Source: Sinobaca qinghaiensis
GTDB lineage: Bacteria > Bacillota > Bacilli > Bacillales > Marinococcaceae
DNA: 64,000 bases
Reading direction: 5' to 3'
NCBI RefSeq assembly: GCF_003610495.1
Contig: NZ_RAPK01000011.1
Coordinates: 186,001-250,000 of the forward strand
Position numbers and translations under genes: made by a program. Shown here in pieces: positions 46,657 to 56,199 of the stretch. How positions within the stretch are numbered: the stretch's first letter is position 1; each line of letters opens with the position of its first letter. The notes beneath the pieces are model-generated. The model worked only from the letters and a program-made list of their open reading frames with translations, did not search any database and was not told where the DNA came from.

Positions 46657-47062
46657 AAGGTTTATAACCCCAAGAATCTGGGGACCGCCCCTTTTCTTTT
46701 CAGAATATGACTCTTTCAACCCCTTGCCCACAAAAAAATGCCAAGAAAGAAAACTTTCTCGACAGTCTGATAAAGACCACTTTTTGGGTGGTCTTTTCCT
46801 GGTTTTTATTTACTATCAATTCAATTTTAACAAGTTGTTTCCTGTATCATTGTCGAAACTTGTTTTGTGATAATTTCCATAATATTTTATTTTTTGAGAA
46901 GAAGACGATGTGTTTTTTCGTTGTCCCTCCGGACAGCCATTCCTTGTAAATATATACCTCTGACACTAACAGCTGCCGGAAATGCGGGAAGTCACCACAA
47001 AAATATGAGACTGTTTATTCCTAAACGCGCTCGTATATATCAGGGGCCCGGTTTTCCTTTAT
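46657..47062. other. Intergenic region with small hairpins
   Basis: A short CCCCAAGAATCTGGGG stem near 46670 and a GACCACTTTTTGGGTGGTC hairpin with TTTTC at 46784-46804 may terminate cls. No gene supported; the frames present lack ribosome binding sites. Confidence 0.4.
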
Positions 47063-47566
47063 TTAGTTAGTTGCGCGTCGGCGGAAAAGCAGAAACGTTC
47101 CTGTTATGAATATAATAACACCTAGAAGCATCGCTGCAGGATAAAAAGTCGAGGTGGCTGGAAGCGGACCACCGTCCTCCCCTATAGTAACCGGTATTTC
47201 CAGTTCGTCCATTCGGCTGCCGTCATCCGCACTTTCACTGAATATAATGACGGTAAGATCACGTGTTTCTCCTTCGTCCAGCTGGGCTACGTCGATTTCC
47301 AGATCAAATTCTCCCCAATCCGGGCCGGCTGTGGTGGCGGTCGTAAATCCTTCGTCTATTTCCCTGCCATCTTCTTCTACCACATACGATACCGTTGCTT
47401 CGAATACCCTGGCTTCTCCTTCAATCAAAATAGTGCTACCATCACTTTCCACACTATGAATGCGGAAGGAATCATTTTCATACATTGTTTCTGTCGCAGC
47501 GCCTGCCGGTAATACAAAAAGAGAACAGATGAACAGTACCATTACTGTGAGCAGTAATTTATTCAT
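47063..47566 (-). CDS. Secreted Gmad2-domain protein with LPATS sorting-like tail
   Basis: 167 residues: signal peptide (residues 1-23, ending PAGAA), an immunoglobulin-like Gmad2 domain (about 28-115, with GEARVFEATVSYVVEEDG and GPDWGEFDLEID), then LPATS, a hydrophobic stretch of about 21 residues and a terminal FRRRATN. That tail has the layout of a cell-wall sorting signal with Ser in place of Gly (LPxTG). Gmad2 domains occur in spore germination and cell-surface proteins of Bacillales. It is strongly acidic. AGGAGGATC precedes ATG 47566. Confidence 0.75.
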   Translation of the reverse strand: MNKLLLTVMVLFICSLFVLPAGAATETMYENDSFRIHSVESDGSTILIEGEARVFEATVSYVVEEDGREIDEGFTTATTAGPDWGEFDLEIDVAQLDEGETRDLTVIIFSESADDGSRMDELEIPVTIGEDGGPLPATSTFYPAAMLLGVIIFITGTFLLFRRRATN

Positions 47567-48038
47567 TATGGATCCTCCTCGTAAGGAAGAACCGTGCCCC
47601 TGCTTCCTATTTTACTCTAATATTACTTCCATTACATAAAATTTTTGTCATTTCTTCCTTTATTAATTCCCAAGATAATACTTTGTAATACATGACCATA
47701 CCAAGCTTTATAATCATCGCTGATTCCATGCTGTAACAGCCAAATAAAGTTTCATGTTACCTTACCGCTTGAAAAGACAATAATTAACCCAAGAATGATA
47801 TACATCGTATGGCGATTGGAATCAACCGTTTTCAGCCGGAACATAATGACAAAGAACTCATGAGATGAGATTAGAAACTAAAAACCACCAGATGTATAAT
47901 CTGGAGTGGTTTCTCTGTCTTTATTTATGAGGGAGACCTATTTATTTCTTTAACGTGATTACTTATTATCGCAACAGAAAAACCACCATTCAGATTCTCT
48001 CTGAATGGTGGTTTTTATAGCAGATTTCTTTTATATTG
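47567..48038. repeat. Gap with terminator repeats A1 and B1
   Basis: A1 at 47881-47912 (AAACCACCAGAT, TATA, ATCTGGAGTGGTTT) recurs at 48677-48712. B1 at 47979-48015 (AAAACCACCATTCAG / CTGAATGGTGGTTTT) ends the gene at 48039 and recurs at 50560-50596. A short minus-strand frame near 47750-47860 (HTMYIILGLIIVFSSG) may be a membrane-protein relic. No other gene. Confidence 0.65.
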
Positions 48039-48323
48039 TTATTCCACGGAAGAAGCAATCTTATTTAAAGAAGCCTGAACTGCAGATTTATCTTCATTAC
48101 TATAAAACGATGCCAACAGCTCATAACAGGTTCCCAGATCGACTAAATAACAGTCGTGTGTGCTCGTATCGTACACGAAATGATTCAGCTCTTCTCCTTT
48201 AGAACCGTCCAACACTTTGTATTGTTCCAAATCAAATAACTCGCGCATGCCACCCTGAGCCAAGTCCATAAATTCTTCTCTAGAGATTTTTCTCAATGCT
48301 GTAAATTCTTTTTGTACGCTCAT
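48039..48323 (-). CDS. Hypothetical protein, 94 aa
   Basis: ATG 48323 follows AGGAGG. The product is soluble and acidic: an N-terminal helix KEFTALRKISREEFMDLAQ, then alternating strands DTSTHDCYLVDLGTCYELL and an ending helix. No recognised family. Terminated by the palindromic B1 repeat. Confidence 0.65.
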   Translation of the reverse strand: MSVQKEFTALRKISREEFMDLAQGGMRELFDLEQYKVLDGSKGEELNHFVYDTSTHDCYLVDLGTCYELLASFYSNEDKSAVQASLNKIASSVE

Positions 48324-48452
48324 ATGCAGCCTCCTGTATATTGTTAAAATTGATCATTTAAAAGATTTTCTTTATGATCTCAGATTTTACATGTTATCAC
48401 AAATCCACCTGCGAGAATATTATTTCAACTTCCCACAAATAATCATTCACTA

Positions 48453-48581
48453 TTACTTCTCATGGTTATGTTTTTTTAGATTCATTTCGATTAAACTGTA
48501 TCCGCTTGAAATAATAATGATACCGGCTACTAAAAGAAACACATGATACATAATGCTCACCATACTGTATGAGCGGCGCAT
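48453..48581 (-). CDS. Small membrane protein, 42 aa
   Basis: ATG 48581 follows a perfect AGGAGG with seven-base spacing. MRRSYSMVSIMYHVFLLVAG starts a single transmembrane helix (residues 9-30) followed by a basic tail NLKKHNHEK. Below the size usually annotated; the strong site and clear topology support it. The rest of 48324-48732 shows only the A2 repeat. Confidence 0.6.
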   Translation of the reverse strand: MRRSYSMVSIMYHVFLLVAGIIIISSGYSLIEMNLKKHNHEK

Positions 48582-48676
48582 TGAAAAACCTCCTAATAGT
48601 TTACAAACTGTACTTGTAAGGATAACAAAAAAATACTCGATTTTCAGGATACTTTCTTAGAAACCCCTGCATATTT

Positions 48677-48712
48677 AAAACCGCCCAGATGTATAATCTG
48701 CAGCGGTTTCAA
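48677..48712 (-). terminator. Chemotaxis receptor terminator (repeat A2)
   Basis: AAAACCGC..CAGAT / ATCTG.AGCGGTTT, a near copy of the hairpin at 47881-47912 with compensating bases in the stem. Confidence 0.7.
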
Positions 48713-48732
48713 GGTTTTTTACATTATTTCAT

Positions 48733-50430
48733 TTACAGTTTAAATTTCTCTACTTCTGCGTTTAGTTGACCGGCCACCCTGCTTAGATCTTCCGAATGGT
48801 TGGAAAGCTCTTCCATGGAGCTGCTCGTCTGTTGAACAGAAGCGGCTGTTTGCTCCACTCCTGCCGCCGACTCTTCTGAAATAGAAGCTATTTCTTCAAT
48901 CGAGGCATTGATTTCCTGGCTGCTGGAGGAAATTGCAGCCAGATTCTGCGTAACCAATTGAAGATTACCGGCCATTTCCTGAATTGCTGTATTAATCGTA
49001 TGGAAAGTTTCTCCTGTATTTTGAATCTGAGATGTGCCCGTTTCTACCTCTTTATAGCCGGCCTGAAGGGAGGCAGCAACCGATGAGGATTCATTTTGGA
49101 TTCCTTCTACAATGCCGGTAATGTCTGAGACGGAAGCGGAAACCTGTTCAGACAGCTTGCGGACTTCATCGGCAACTACGGCAAACCCGCGTCCTTGTTC
49201 GCCAGCCCGGGCTGCTTCAATAGCAGCATTTAAAGCAAGCAGATTGGTCTGGTTGGCAATATCGTTAATAACAGAGACTAATTTAGAAATCTCTTGGGAT
49301 TGCTGATCAAGACCTTCTACTTTTACAGCTGCATTTTTTACGATGGCATCAATTTTCTTCATCTGATCGACAGAAGTATCCATCATCCCCCTGCCTTCAT
49401 CCGTAATAGATAAAATATGGCCGGAAGCTTTATGGACATCTTCTCCCTTTGCATAGGCATCAGACACCATATTAGTGAAATCACCCATTAAAGAAGCAAT
49501 ATTGCTCGCATTAGTAGCCTGAGCTTCGGCACCGGAAGCAAGCTCTTCCATCGTAACGGCTACCTGCTGTGAGCCCGCTTTTACTTCATTAGCAGAATGA
49601 GTTAGATTCTGACTTTGACCTGAAACATTTGTCGACATTGTTTGAATTTGAGTAAGCAGACGGGCCATATTGCTATTCATTTGATTGGCTGCAATCACAA
49701 GCTTTCCTGTTTCATCCCGGGACGTCGTTTCCATCGGCTTTTGGCTTAAATCACCTTCGGCAATAGACTGCATGTGACGCATAACATGCTTAATCGGCGC
49801 CGAAATTGTATGGGCCATAAAGAAAGCTATACCAATACCGGAAAGAATGACCAAAAGGGAAATAATCATACTCGTCGTCATTAAACTTCTGCCGCTTTCA
49901 AGCGCATTTTCTCCTGTTGATGTAATCAATTCTTCACTTTCTAAAGCCGTATTTTCAAAACCGGCCATAGCTTCACGGGATAGAGGTGTTGCCGTAGTTG
50001 ATAGTATTTGCCGGGCTTCCTCTTCGTTCCCGCCATCATAAGCTGGAAACACTTCAGCTGTGATAATTTGTTCCCATTCCATGCTTTGCTCTATTAGTGA
50101 TTTCAATTCGGGTGACGAATCGCTGGCTAGAAGTTCTTCTTCTATCGCTACACTCTTTTCCGTATACTCTGCAAATCTCGTTTTAAATTCCTCATCCCCG
50201 GACAAAACATAGCCACGAGCCTGGGCTGTTCGCTGCGCCATATTTATAGCAAGAGTTTCTTTTCCAAGCAGTCTCGGCATCTGTTCCTCAACTATCCTTT
50301 CGAGCTCTGCGTTTGCCTTGCTTGTAGCATAAAAATTGTACACTCCAAGTATAGTTACTAAAACGATAAGACACATAAAACCTGTTAAAACTTTGGCACG
50401 CAGGCTTTTAAAATTAAACCACTTTTTCAT
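48733..50430 (-). CDS. Methyl-accepting chemotaxis protein
   Basis: A 565-residue receptor: TM1 at residues 13-33, an extracellular four-helix-type domain (about 38-185, with a CHASE3-like [20 protein letters not shown]), TM2 near 190-212, a HAMP domain ([18 protein letters not shown]), and a cytoplasmic signalling domain with the hairpin tip [21 protein letters not shown] and [13 protein letters not shown]. It senses an unknown ligand and signals through CheW/CheA to the flagella. ATG 50430 follows GAGGAG. It indicates a motile organism. Single gene with its own terminator. Confidence 0.93.
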   Translation of the reverse strand: MKKWFNFKSLRAKVLTGFMCLIVLVTILGVYNFYATSKANAELERIVEEQMPRLLGKETLAINMAQRTAQARGYVLSGDEEFKTRFAEYTEKSVAIEEELLASDSSPELKSLIEQSMEWEQIITAEVFPAYDGGNEEEARQILSTTATPLSREAMAGFENTALESEELITSTGENALESGRSLMTTSMIISLLVILSGIGIAFFMAHTISAPIKHVMRHMQSIAEGDLSQKPMETTSRDETGKLVIAANQMNSNMARLLTQIQTMSTNVSGQSQNLTHSANEVKAGSQQVAVTMEELASGAEAQATNASNIASLMGDFTNMVSDAYAKGEDVHKASGHILSITDEGRGMMDTSVDQMKKIDAIVKNAAVKVEGLDQQSQEISKLVSVINDIANQTNLLALNAAIEAARAGEQGRGFAVVADEVRKLSEQVSASVSDITGIVEGIQNESSSVAASLQAGYKEVETGTSQIQNTGETFHTINTAIQEMAGNLQLVTQNLAAISSSSQEINASIEEIASISEESAAGVEQTAASVQQTSSSMEELSNHSEDLSRVAGQLNAEVEKFKL

Positions 50431-50559
50431 TCCGTACACTCCTCTAATCATTTAATAGGGCTCGACAGATCAATAAAACATATATCTATTATATTTATCG
50501 TCGTATTAAAGACTATTTACATAGGTCATTATTACTTCTAAAAGGGTGAATCGCAGCAG

Positions 50560-50596
50560 AAAAACCACCATTCAGATTTTCTCTGGATAGTGGTTT
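50560..50596 (-). terminator. Terminator of the DapA-family operon (repeat B2)
   Basis: AAAACCAC.ATTCAGA / TCTGGAT.GTGGTTT, flanked on the left by TCGCAGCAGAA, almost as at 47970-48015. Confidence 0.65.
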
Positions 50597-50692
50597 AATA
50601 ATTATCTATGATCGTATATCCGGTATTAAAATTCTCTATTATAAAACGTTAAAAAAAGCAGAGTTAATCTTATGCCCCTTATTGAATTACTG

Positions 50693-51535
50693 TTACATAC
50701 TGTTGTTGTATACCATCCCTATCGGGCTTCTGCAAACACCCATGGGAATACCTCTATCGTTTAACATTGCTTTGATGTTTACAACAGGATTCCCATCATA
50801 AACCTGTTCCATTAATACTTGTACTGCTTCGCTTTCCTGCGTTGACATGGTTTGATTTGTCAGCATTTTGTTAAACCACTGGTTAATTTCCTCAGGATTA
50901 ACATTGCCGGCCATGGAAGAAAGCCGGTTATATCCGCAGCCTACCTTTTCCACTAAATCTACTTCTCCACCTGCATAAAAGTAGAAATCCTCTCTTTGGA
51001 TAACGCTTCTCAGCCGCTTTACTTTTACTTTATCACCTGCTTCTTTTATTCCGACCACTCTATTCAGCCTGCTTAATTGAATGATACTTTCCTCTGTCAG
51101 GTCAAATCCTGTTCTATTGGGATTATTATATAAAATTGCTGGTTTCTTGCCAGCCGCAACAATTCTTTCGGTGTACAATACAGCTTCCTGCTGGGAAGGC
51201 ACGACGTACGGCGGATACCCAATCATTATACCTGCCAGTCTAGTCGAACCGATTTTCTCAGCTAACAGTTCCGCCTCTTTCAGCCTGATGGAGGCTGCTC
51301 CAAAAATGATCTCCATATTGCTGATAAGCTCTTCTTCCGATTCCAAAGCATCTATTATTTCCAGTTTTTCCTGAAGGGTCATACTATGCTGTTCGCCGGT
51401 CGTTCCAGAGACCAGAATAGACTTTACACCCTGTTGATATATATGTTTAATGTGGCTTATGGTCCCCTGCACATTTAACGACTCATCTTCGTAAAAAGCA
51501 GTAGGGACCGCCACGTGGAATGATTCAGTTAACAT
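50693..51535 (-). CDS. DapA/NanA-family lyase or aldolase
   Basis: A 280-residue TIM-barrel enzyme of the dihydrodipicolinate synthase/N-acetylneuraminate lyase family. Substrate motif GTTGEQHSM (about residue 44), catalytic Tyr in ILYNNPNRTG (about 133) and Schiff-base Lys in VVGIKEAGDK (about 160). In place of the usual GTTGE(S/F/N) the next residue is Gln, so the substrate is probably not that of lysine synthesis. It overlaps the methyltransferase gene by seven bases and ends a three-gene operon. Reaction unknown. Confidence 0.83.
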   Translation of the reverse strand: MLTESFHVAVPTAFYEDESLNVQGTISHIKHIYQQGVKSILVSGTTGEQHSMTLQEKLEIIDALESEEELISNMEIIFGAASIRLKEAELLAEKIGSTRLAGIMIGYPPYVVPSQQEAVLYTERIVAAGKKPAILYNNPNRTGFDLTEESIIQLSRLNRVVGIKEAGDKVKVKRLRSVIQREDFYFYAGGEVDLVEKVGCGYNRLSSMAGNVNPEEINQWFNKMLTNQTMSTQESEAVQVLMEQVYDGNPVVNIKAMLNDRGIPMGVCRSPIGMVYNNSM

Positions 51536-52221
51536 AGGTTTCCCTCCTCTCTTTTTGATTGTTTATCTGATCGTGCTGCCAGCGTCACTTGATAGAGCCG
51601 TTTTGGCAGCCTTCCTTCCTCCCATTCAAGTTTCTCAATAAACGTATACCCATCTGCGAGCATATCTATCTTCTTTTGATCAAAAAAATGAACGATAAAT
51701 CCATTTACTTCGTACAGATCTTCTCCGTGGTGAATGCCTGTTCCGTAATGCGGGTCGCCTGCATGTCTCACAGTGTAGATATTATAGCCTCCGGGGCGCA
51801 GGACATGCAGGATATGACTGCTCACTTCTTTTAATTCTTCTGTAGTCATTGCCATGCAGTAGAGCATATGAGAATAACAGGCGTCTATGGATTGGGCAGC
51901 TACTGGAAACGGCTCGCGCACATCGTGCCGGGTTACAGTAATTAGAGAGCTGAGGCCGTGGTCGGCTGCCTGCTTCTGAATGGATTCGATGCCTTCTTTT
52001 GTGTATTCCAATGCGTGAACATGGAAGCCGTTTTGTGCGAAATATAAGGTATCTCTTCCCTGGCCGGCGCCCAATTCCATAATGTGCGTGTACCCTTTTG
52101 TTTTAAATAGTTCTGCTGCCCGAACGGCAGCGGCGCTTGGTGCCCCGCCGAACTTTTCTTTGTTTTCGGCATATACTTTCTCCCAGTGCAGGTGCTGATT
52201 ATTCAGCGCTTTATCCTTCAT
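51529..52221 (-). CDS. Class I SAM-dependent methyltransferase
   Basis: About 230 residues starting at ATG 52221 behind GAAAGGG; upstream in-frame codons overlap the previous gene. Motif I IMELGAGQGRDTLYFAQNGF binds SAM, followed by ALEYTKEG, and HVLRPGGYNIYTVRH is motif III. The plan is that of the tellurite-resistance TehB-like group. Substrate unknown. It overlaps both neighbours, indicating tight co-expression with the GrpB-type and DapA-type proteins. Confidence 0.85.
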   Translation of the reverse strand: MKDKALNNQHLHWEKVYAENKEKFGGAPSAAAVRAAELFKTKGYTHIMELGAGQGRDTLYFAQNGFHVHALEYTKEGIESIQKQAADHGLSSLITVTRHDVREPFPVAAQSIDACYSHMLYCMAMTTEELKEVSSHILHVLRPGGYNIYTVRHAGDPHYGTGIHHGEDLYEVNGFIVHFFDQKKIDMLADGYTFIEKLEWEEGRLPKRLYQVTLAARSDKQSKREEGNLC

Positions 52222-52765
52222 CAGAAATACCCTTTCTTCGGTTATCGCTGTGACCTGAGAAAAACCAGCGGAGTGCCTTTTTTTCCAGGTTTTTAACGAA
52301 TGCATCTTTTCCGTTTATGTAGGATTCCATATCTTCCGGAAACTGCCGGGCCAGTTTTTCTTTTACATTTCCATAATGAACAGCTTCGTCAGAATAGGCC
52401 CGAAGAAAATCTCTTACCGCTACGTGACGATCAATCTCAGTATAATTGTCCGCCTGAAATACATGAATATGATGGGTTCTTTCTTCCTGTCCCTTTCTAA
52501 AAAACCGCCTTTCTTTTATACCAAACTCTCCGAGGGCTTCATAGCCTATCTCCCTCATTTGATTGTTATACCTGTCAATACGTTCAATTTTCTTTACCAC
52601 AGGCATCATATCTATAATAGGTTTGGCTTTTAGTCCATCTACGGAGGTACTGCCTATATGATAAATATTCGTTAGTTCATCTCCAAAAATAGCTTGAAGC
52701 CGCTGCGCTTCCTGTTTAAATATAGTTTTCCATTTCTCCTGATAGTTTACTACATTGACTTTCAT
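52211..52765 (-). CDS. GrpB/UPF0157 family protein
   Basis: A 184-residue protein of the GrpB (UPF0157) family, which has a nucleotidyltransferase-like fold: VNVVNYQEKWKTIFKQEAQRL at the N-terminus, the hallmark YHIGSTSVDGLKAKPIIDMM, and HIHVFQADNYTEIDRHVAVRD. Biochemical role not established. First gene of the operon with the methyltransferase and DapA-family lyase. Confidence 0.88.
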   Translation of the reverse strand: MKVNVVNYQEKWKTIFKQEAQRLQAIFGDELTNIYHIGSTSVDGLKAKPIIDMMPVVKKIERIDRYNNQMREIGYEALGEFGIKERRFFRKGQEERTHHIHVFQADNYTEIDRHVAVRDFLRAYSDEAVHYGNVKEKLARQFPEDMESYINGKDAFVKNLEKKALRWFFSGHSDNRRKGISDEG

Positions 52766-52907
52766 ATTGTTTCCTTCATCACCTTTCCGTCTCGATTCAT
52801 AAGCTTAACCCTGCTTACCTCCACTGCGCTGTTTATTTCATACACTCCCACCGTCATATCACTTTCTTTATTACCTTCTATATATAGCTGACGAAGAATC
52901 TATGTTC

Positions 52908-52921
52908 TTGATCTGCGTCAA
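52908..52921. promoter_or_regulatory. Fnr-type box before the cupin-flavodoxin genes
   Basis: TTGATCTGCGTCAA matches the Fnr consensus TTGAT-N4-ATCAA at 9 of 10 positions. It lies about 140 bases before the cupin start; a Crp/Fnr-type gene is 1 kb away. Confidence 0.4.
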
Positions 52922-53061
52922 GTTTTTATATCAAAGCTTGGCTTATGATAAAGGTAGAGGAAAAGTTATCCTCAAACGATATACCTATTATACATATCGA
53001 TGACAGGTTCCTACCTGTTCTCTTATGTTCTTGAAAAAATATAATAATTGGAGTGATTGAT

Positions 53062-53376
53062 ATGAACATTAAAAGACAACAGGATCTTCAAACGTACGAT
53101 GATAACCAAATGAACAAACAGGTTGTTTTTACAGAAGAAAAGAGTAGAGCGATTGCATTTAACTTTCTACCCGGGCAGATAATGCCGACTCATGGACATC
53201 CTCAGAAAAACGCCTACATGTCTGTGATGGAAGGAACTGGTGTATGTTACTTGGATGACAACCCTTCTCCAATACAGCAAGGCGATATGATCCACTGCGA
53301 TCCGCATCAAACCATCAGCGTAAAAAATACAGGCACTGATGCCATGACCGTTTATGTTGTGCTTGCAGAGGAATAA
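53062..53376 (+). CDS. Small cupin-domain protein
   Basis: 104 residues, a single beta-barrel cupin. The metal motif is PGQIMPTHGHPQKNAYMSVMEG (motif 1, His/His/Glu-like positions) and GDMIHCDPHQTISVKNTG (motif 2 with His). ATG 53062 follows GGAGTGATT. It precedes a flavodoxin gene by 22 bases, so they form an operon. The family binds a metal and often senses or converts small molecules; the reaction is unknown. Confidence 0.8.
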   Translation: MNIKRQQDLQTYDDNQMNKQVVFTEEKSRAIAFNFLPGQIMPTHGHPQKNAYMSVMEGTGVCYLDDNPSPIQQGDMIHCDPHQTISVKNTGTDAMTVYVVLAEE

Positions 53377-53398
53377 AACAGATTAGGAGGCCGCCGTT

Positions 53399-53848
53399 AT
53401 GACCATTGGCATCGTGTATGCAACGATGGGAGGCAGTACAGAACAACTTGCTTCTTTCATTAAAGAATACCTGATTGAAAAAGGAATACGAGTAGAATTA
53501 AAAGAGGCTTTTGAAAATGGCGCAGAAGATATACTCCGATACGAATATATCTTTTTAGGAAGCTACACCTGGGGAGACGGTGACGTAGCCGATGAGATGC
53601 TGGACATCTATGACACCCTGGAAACGATGGACTTAACAGGAAAACTCTTTGGCGTGTTCGGCTCAGGAGACACCTGTTATGAAGAGTTCGCGGGGGCAGT
53701 GGATATGTTTGAAGAAATGATTCAAAAACAAGGCGGTTATCTTGCTGTACCGGGGCTGAAAGCAGATATTGATTTGGAAGAAATGGAAATACGAAAACAG
53801 GTGAACCTATTCACCGAAGCCTTTTTGGAGGCAGCGAAAGTGAAGTAA
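53399..53848 (+). CDS. Flavodoxin
   Basis: A 149-residue FMN electron carrier. The phosphate loop is YATMGGSTEQLA (residues 7-18), the isoalloxazine loops are GSYTWGDGDV (about 58) and FGSGDTCYEEF (about 90). AGGAGG precedes ATG 53399. The window contains a P450 that needs an electron donor, though it lies 11 kb away; the adjacent cupin and Fnr-type regulator instead suggest redox or iron-related control. Confidence 0.9.
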   Translation: MTIGIVYATMGGSTEQLASFIKEYLIEKGIRVELKEAFENGAEDILRYEYIFLGSYTWGDGDVADEMLDIYDTLETMDLTGKLFGVFGSGDTCYEEFAGAVDMFEEMIQKQGGYLAVPGLKADIDLEEMEIRKQVNLFTEAFLEAAKVK

Positions 53849-53887
53849 GGACGTAAAAATATCTCAACCATAGAAGCATTAAGAGAC

Positions 53888-53917
53888 ATAAACTTCGTTG
53901 TTTATGTTTTTTATTTG
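53888..53917 (+). terminator. Cupin-flavodoxin operon terminator
   Basis: ACATAAAC / GTTTATGT stem with a TTCGTT loop, followed by TTTTTTATTT. Confidence 0.75.
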
Positions 53918-53961
53918 ATTACTTTTGCATATTTGATCTCATCCCCTCCTTTCACTTATAT

Positions 53962-54675
53962 TCAGACGATCGATAAACCATCATAATCCAGAACTTTTAT
54001 TCTTTTACTGCTGATCTGCTTAATAAACCCCCGGGTCTCGAGATCAGCCATCCTGCGGCTGATTGTTTCTGCCGTCGTACCTAAATAAGAAGCTAAGTCA
54101 ATTCTGGTCATTGGCAGTTCCAGAATGTCGGTATAGTTATCGCTTTGGGCTAATTCCACCAAATAGAGAGCAAGTCTCGTATCTACATTCTCTACAGCAA
54201 AATGGGCTCTTTGATTTTCAGACTGATTCAGCCTTTGCGAGAACTCGGTTAACATGTTCAATGAAATAGCCGGATATTTTGTTAAAAACGCCTGAAAGTC
54301 GTGCCGCTGGATTTTACACACTTTTGTATCTGCCACAGCCTGCGCGAAAGATTGATGGGTTGATTCATTAAATAGAGCATATTCTCCGGTAAAATCACCG
54401 GGCAGCAGCAGAGAAACCAAATGTTCTTTGCCCCCTTCGGACAATCGATATATTTTCACCTTTCCAGTATGGACGATATAAAGCGTATCAGACTGCCTGC
54501 CTTCCTGAAAAATCAGTTCCCCTTTTTTATAAGAGCTGGAGTGGACCTTTTCCATAATTTCATTAAGCTGAAAAGGCTGCAGGTGATTAAAAATAGGAAC
54601 GATCGATACGCATAATTTCTCCGTATTAGTCGTTGAACATTCACAATCGGTATTTAATAATTCAGGTCTTTCCAT
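53962..54675 (-). CDS. Crp/Fnr-family regulator with cysteine cluster
   Basis: 237 residues: an N-terminal Cys-containing segment (Cys11, Cys13, Cys22), a cyclic-nucleotide-binding-like barrel (about 28-145) with a further Cys120, and a C-terminal HTH (TRIDLASYLGTTAETISRRMADLE). Four cysteines in this layout recall the oxygen-sensing iron-sulfur cluster of Fnr (E. coli Cys20, 23, 29, 122), though the spacing differs. The recognition helix TAETISRR resembles Fnr. AAGGAGGAGG precedes the start. The candidate box at 52908 suggests the cupin-flavodoxin operon as a target. Confidence 0.85.
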   Translation of the reverse strand: MERPELLNTDCECSTTNTEKLCVSIVPIFNHLQPFQLNEIMEKVHSSSYKKGELIFQEGRQSDTLYIVHTGKVKIYRLSEGGKEHLVSLLLPGDFTGEYALFNESTHQSFAQAVADTKVCKIQRHDFQAFLTKYPAISLNMLTEFSQRLNQSENQRAHFAVENVDTRLALYLVELAQSDNYTDILELPMTRIDLASYLGTTAETISRRMADLETRGFIKQISSKRIKVLDYDGLSIV

Positions 54676-54805
54676 TGTTCCTCCTCCTTAAATCAAAATC
54701 TAATGTCTTTTCAGCTGATTTGATGACTTCAGTATACTAAAATTTATACTATAGATGGTATTAGAGAATGTATACGAACTAATTAAATACAATTCTTTTT
54801 TCAGA

Positions 54806-54843
54806 AAAAATGCCGGACATTCCGTAAGGAACATCCGGCATTT
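54806..54843 (-). terminator. Terminator of the mal operon
   Basis: AAATGCCGGA..TTCC pairs with GGAA..TCCGGCATTT around GTAA; the minus-strand T-tail follows (TTTTTTCTG). Confidence 0.8.
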
Positions 54844-54852
54844 ACATATTAA

Positions 54853-56199
<1,347 letters not shown>

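Noticed and set aside
46707-46949. 80-codon plus-strand frame after cls
   Set aside because: Contains a terminator-like hairpin, no ribosome binding site, Cys/Phe-rich composition typical of chance frames.
47881-48015. Alternating hairpins considered as a CRISPR-like array
   Set aside because: Only two copies of each, in different contexts, with terminator features and no spacers.
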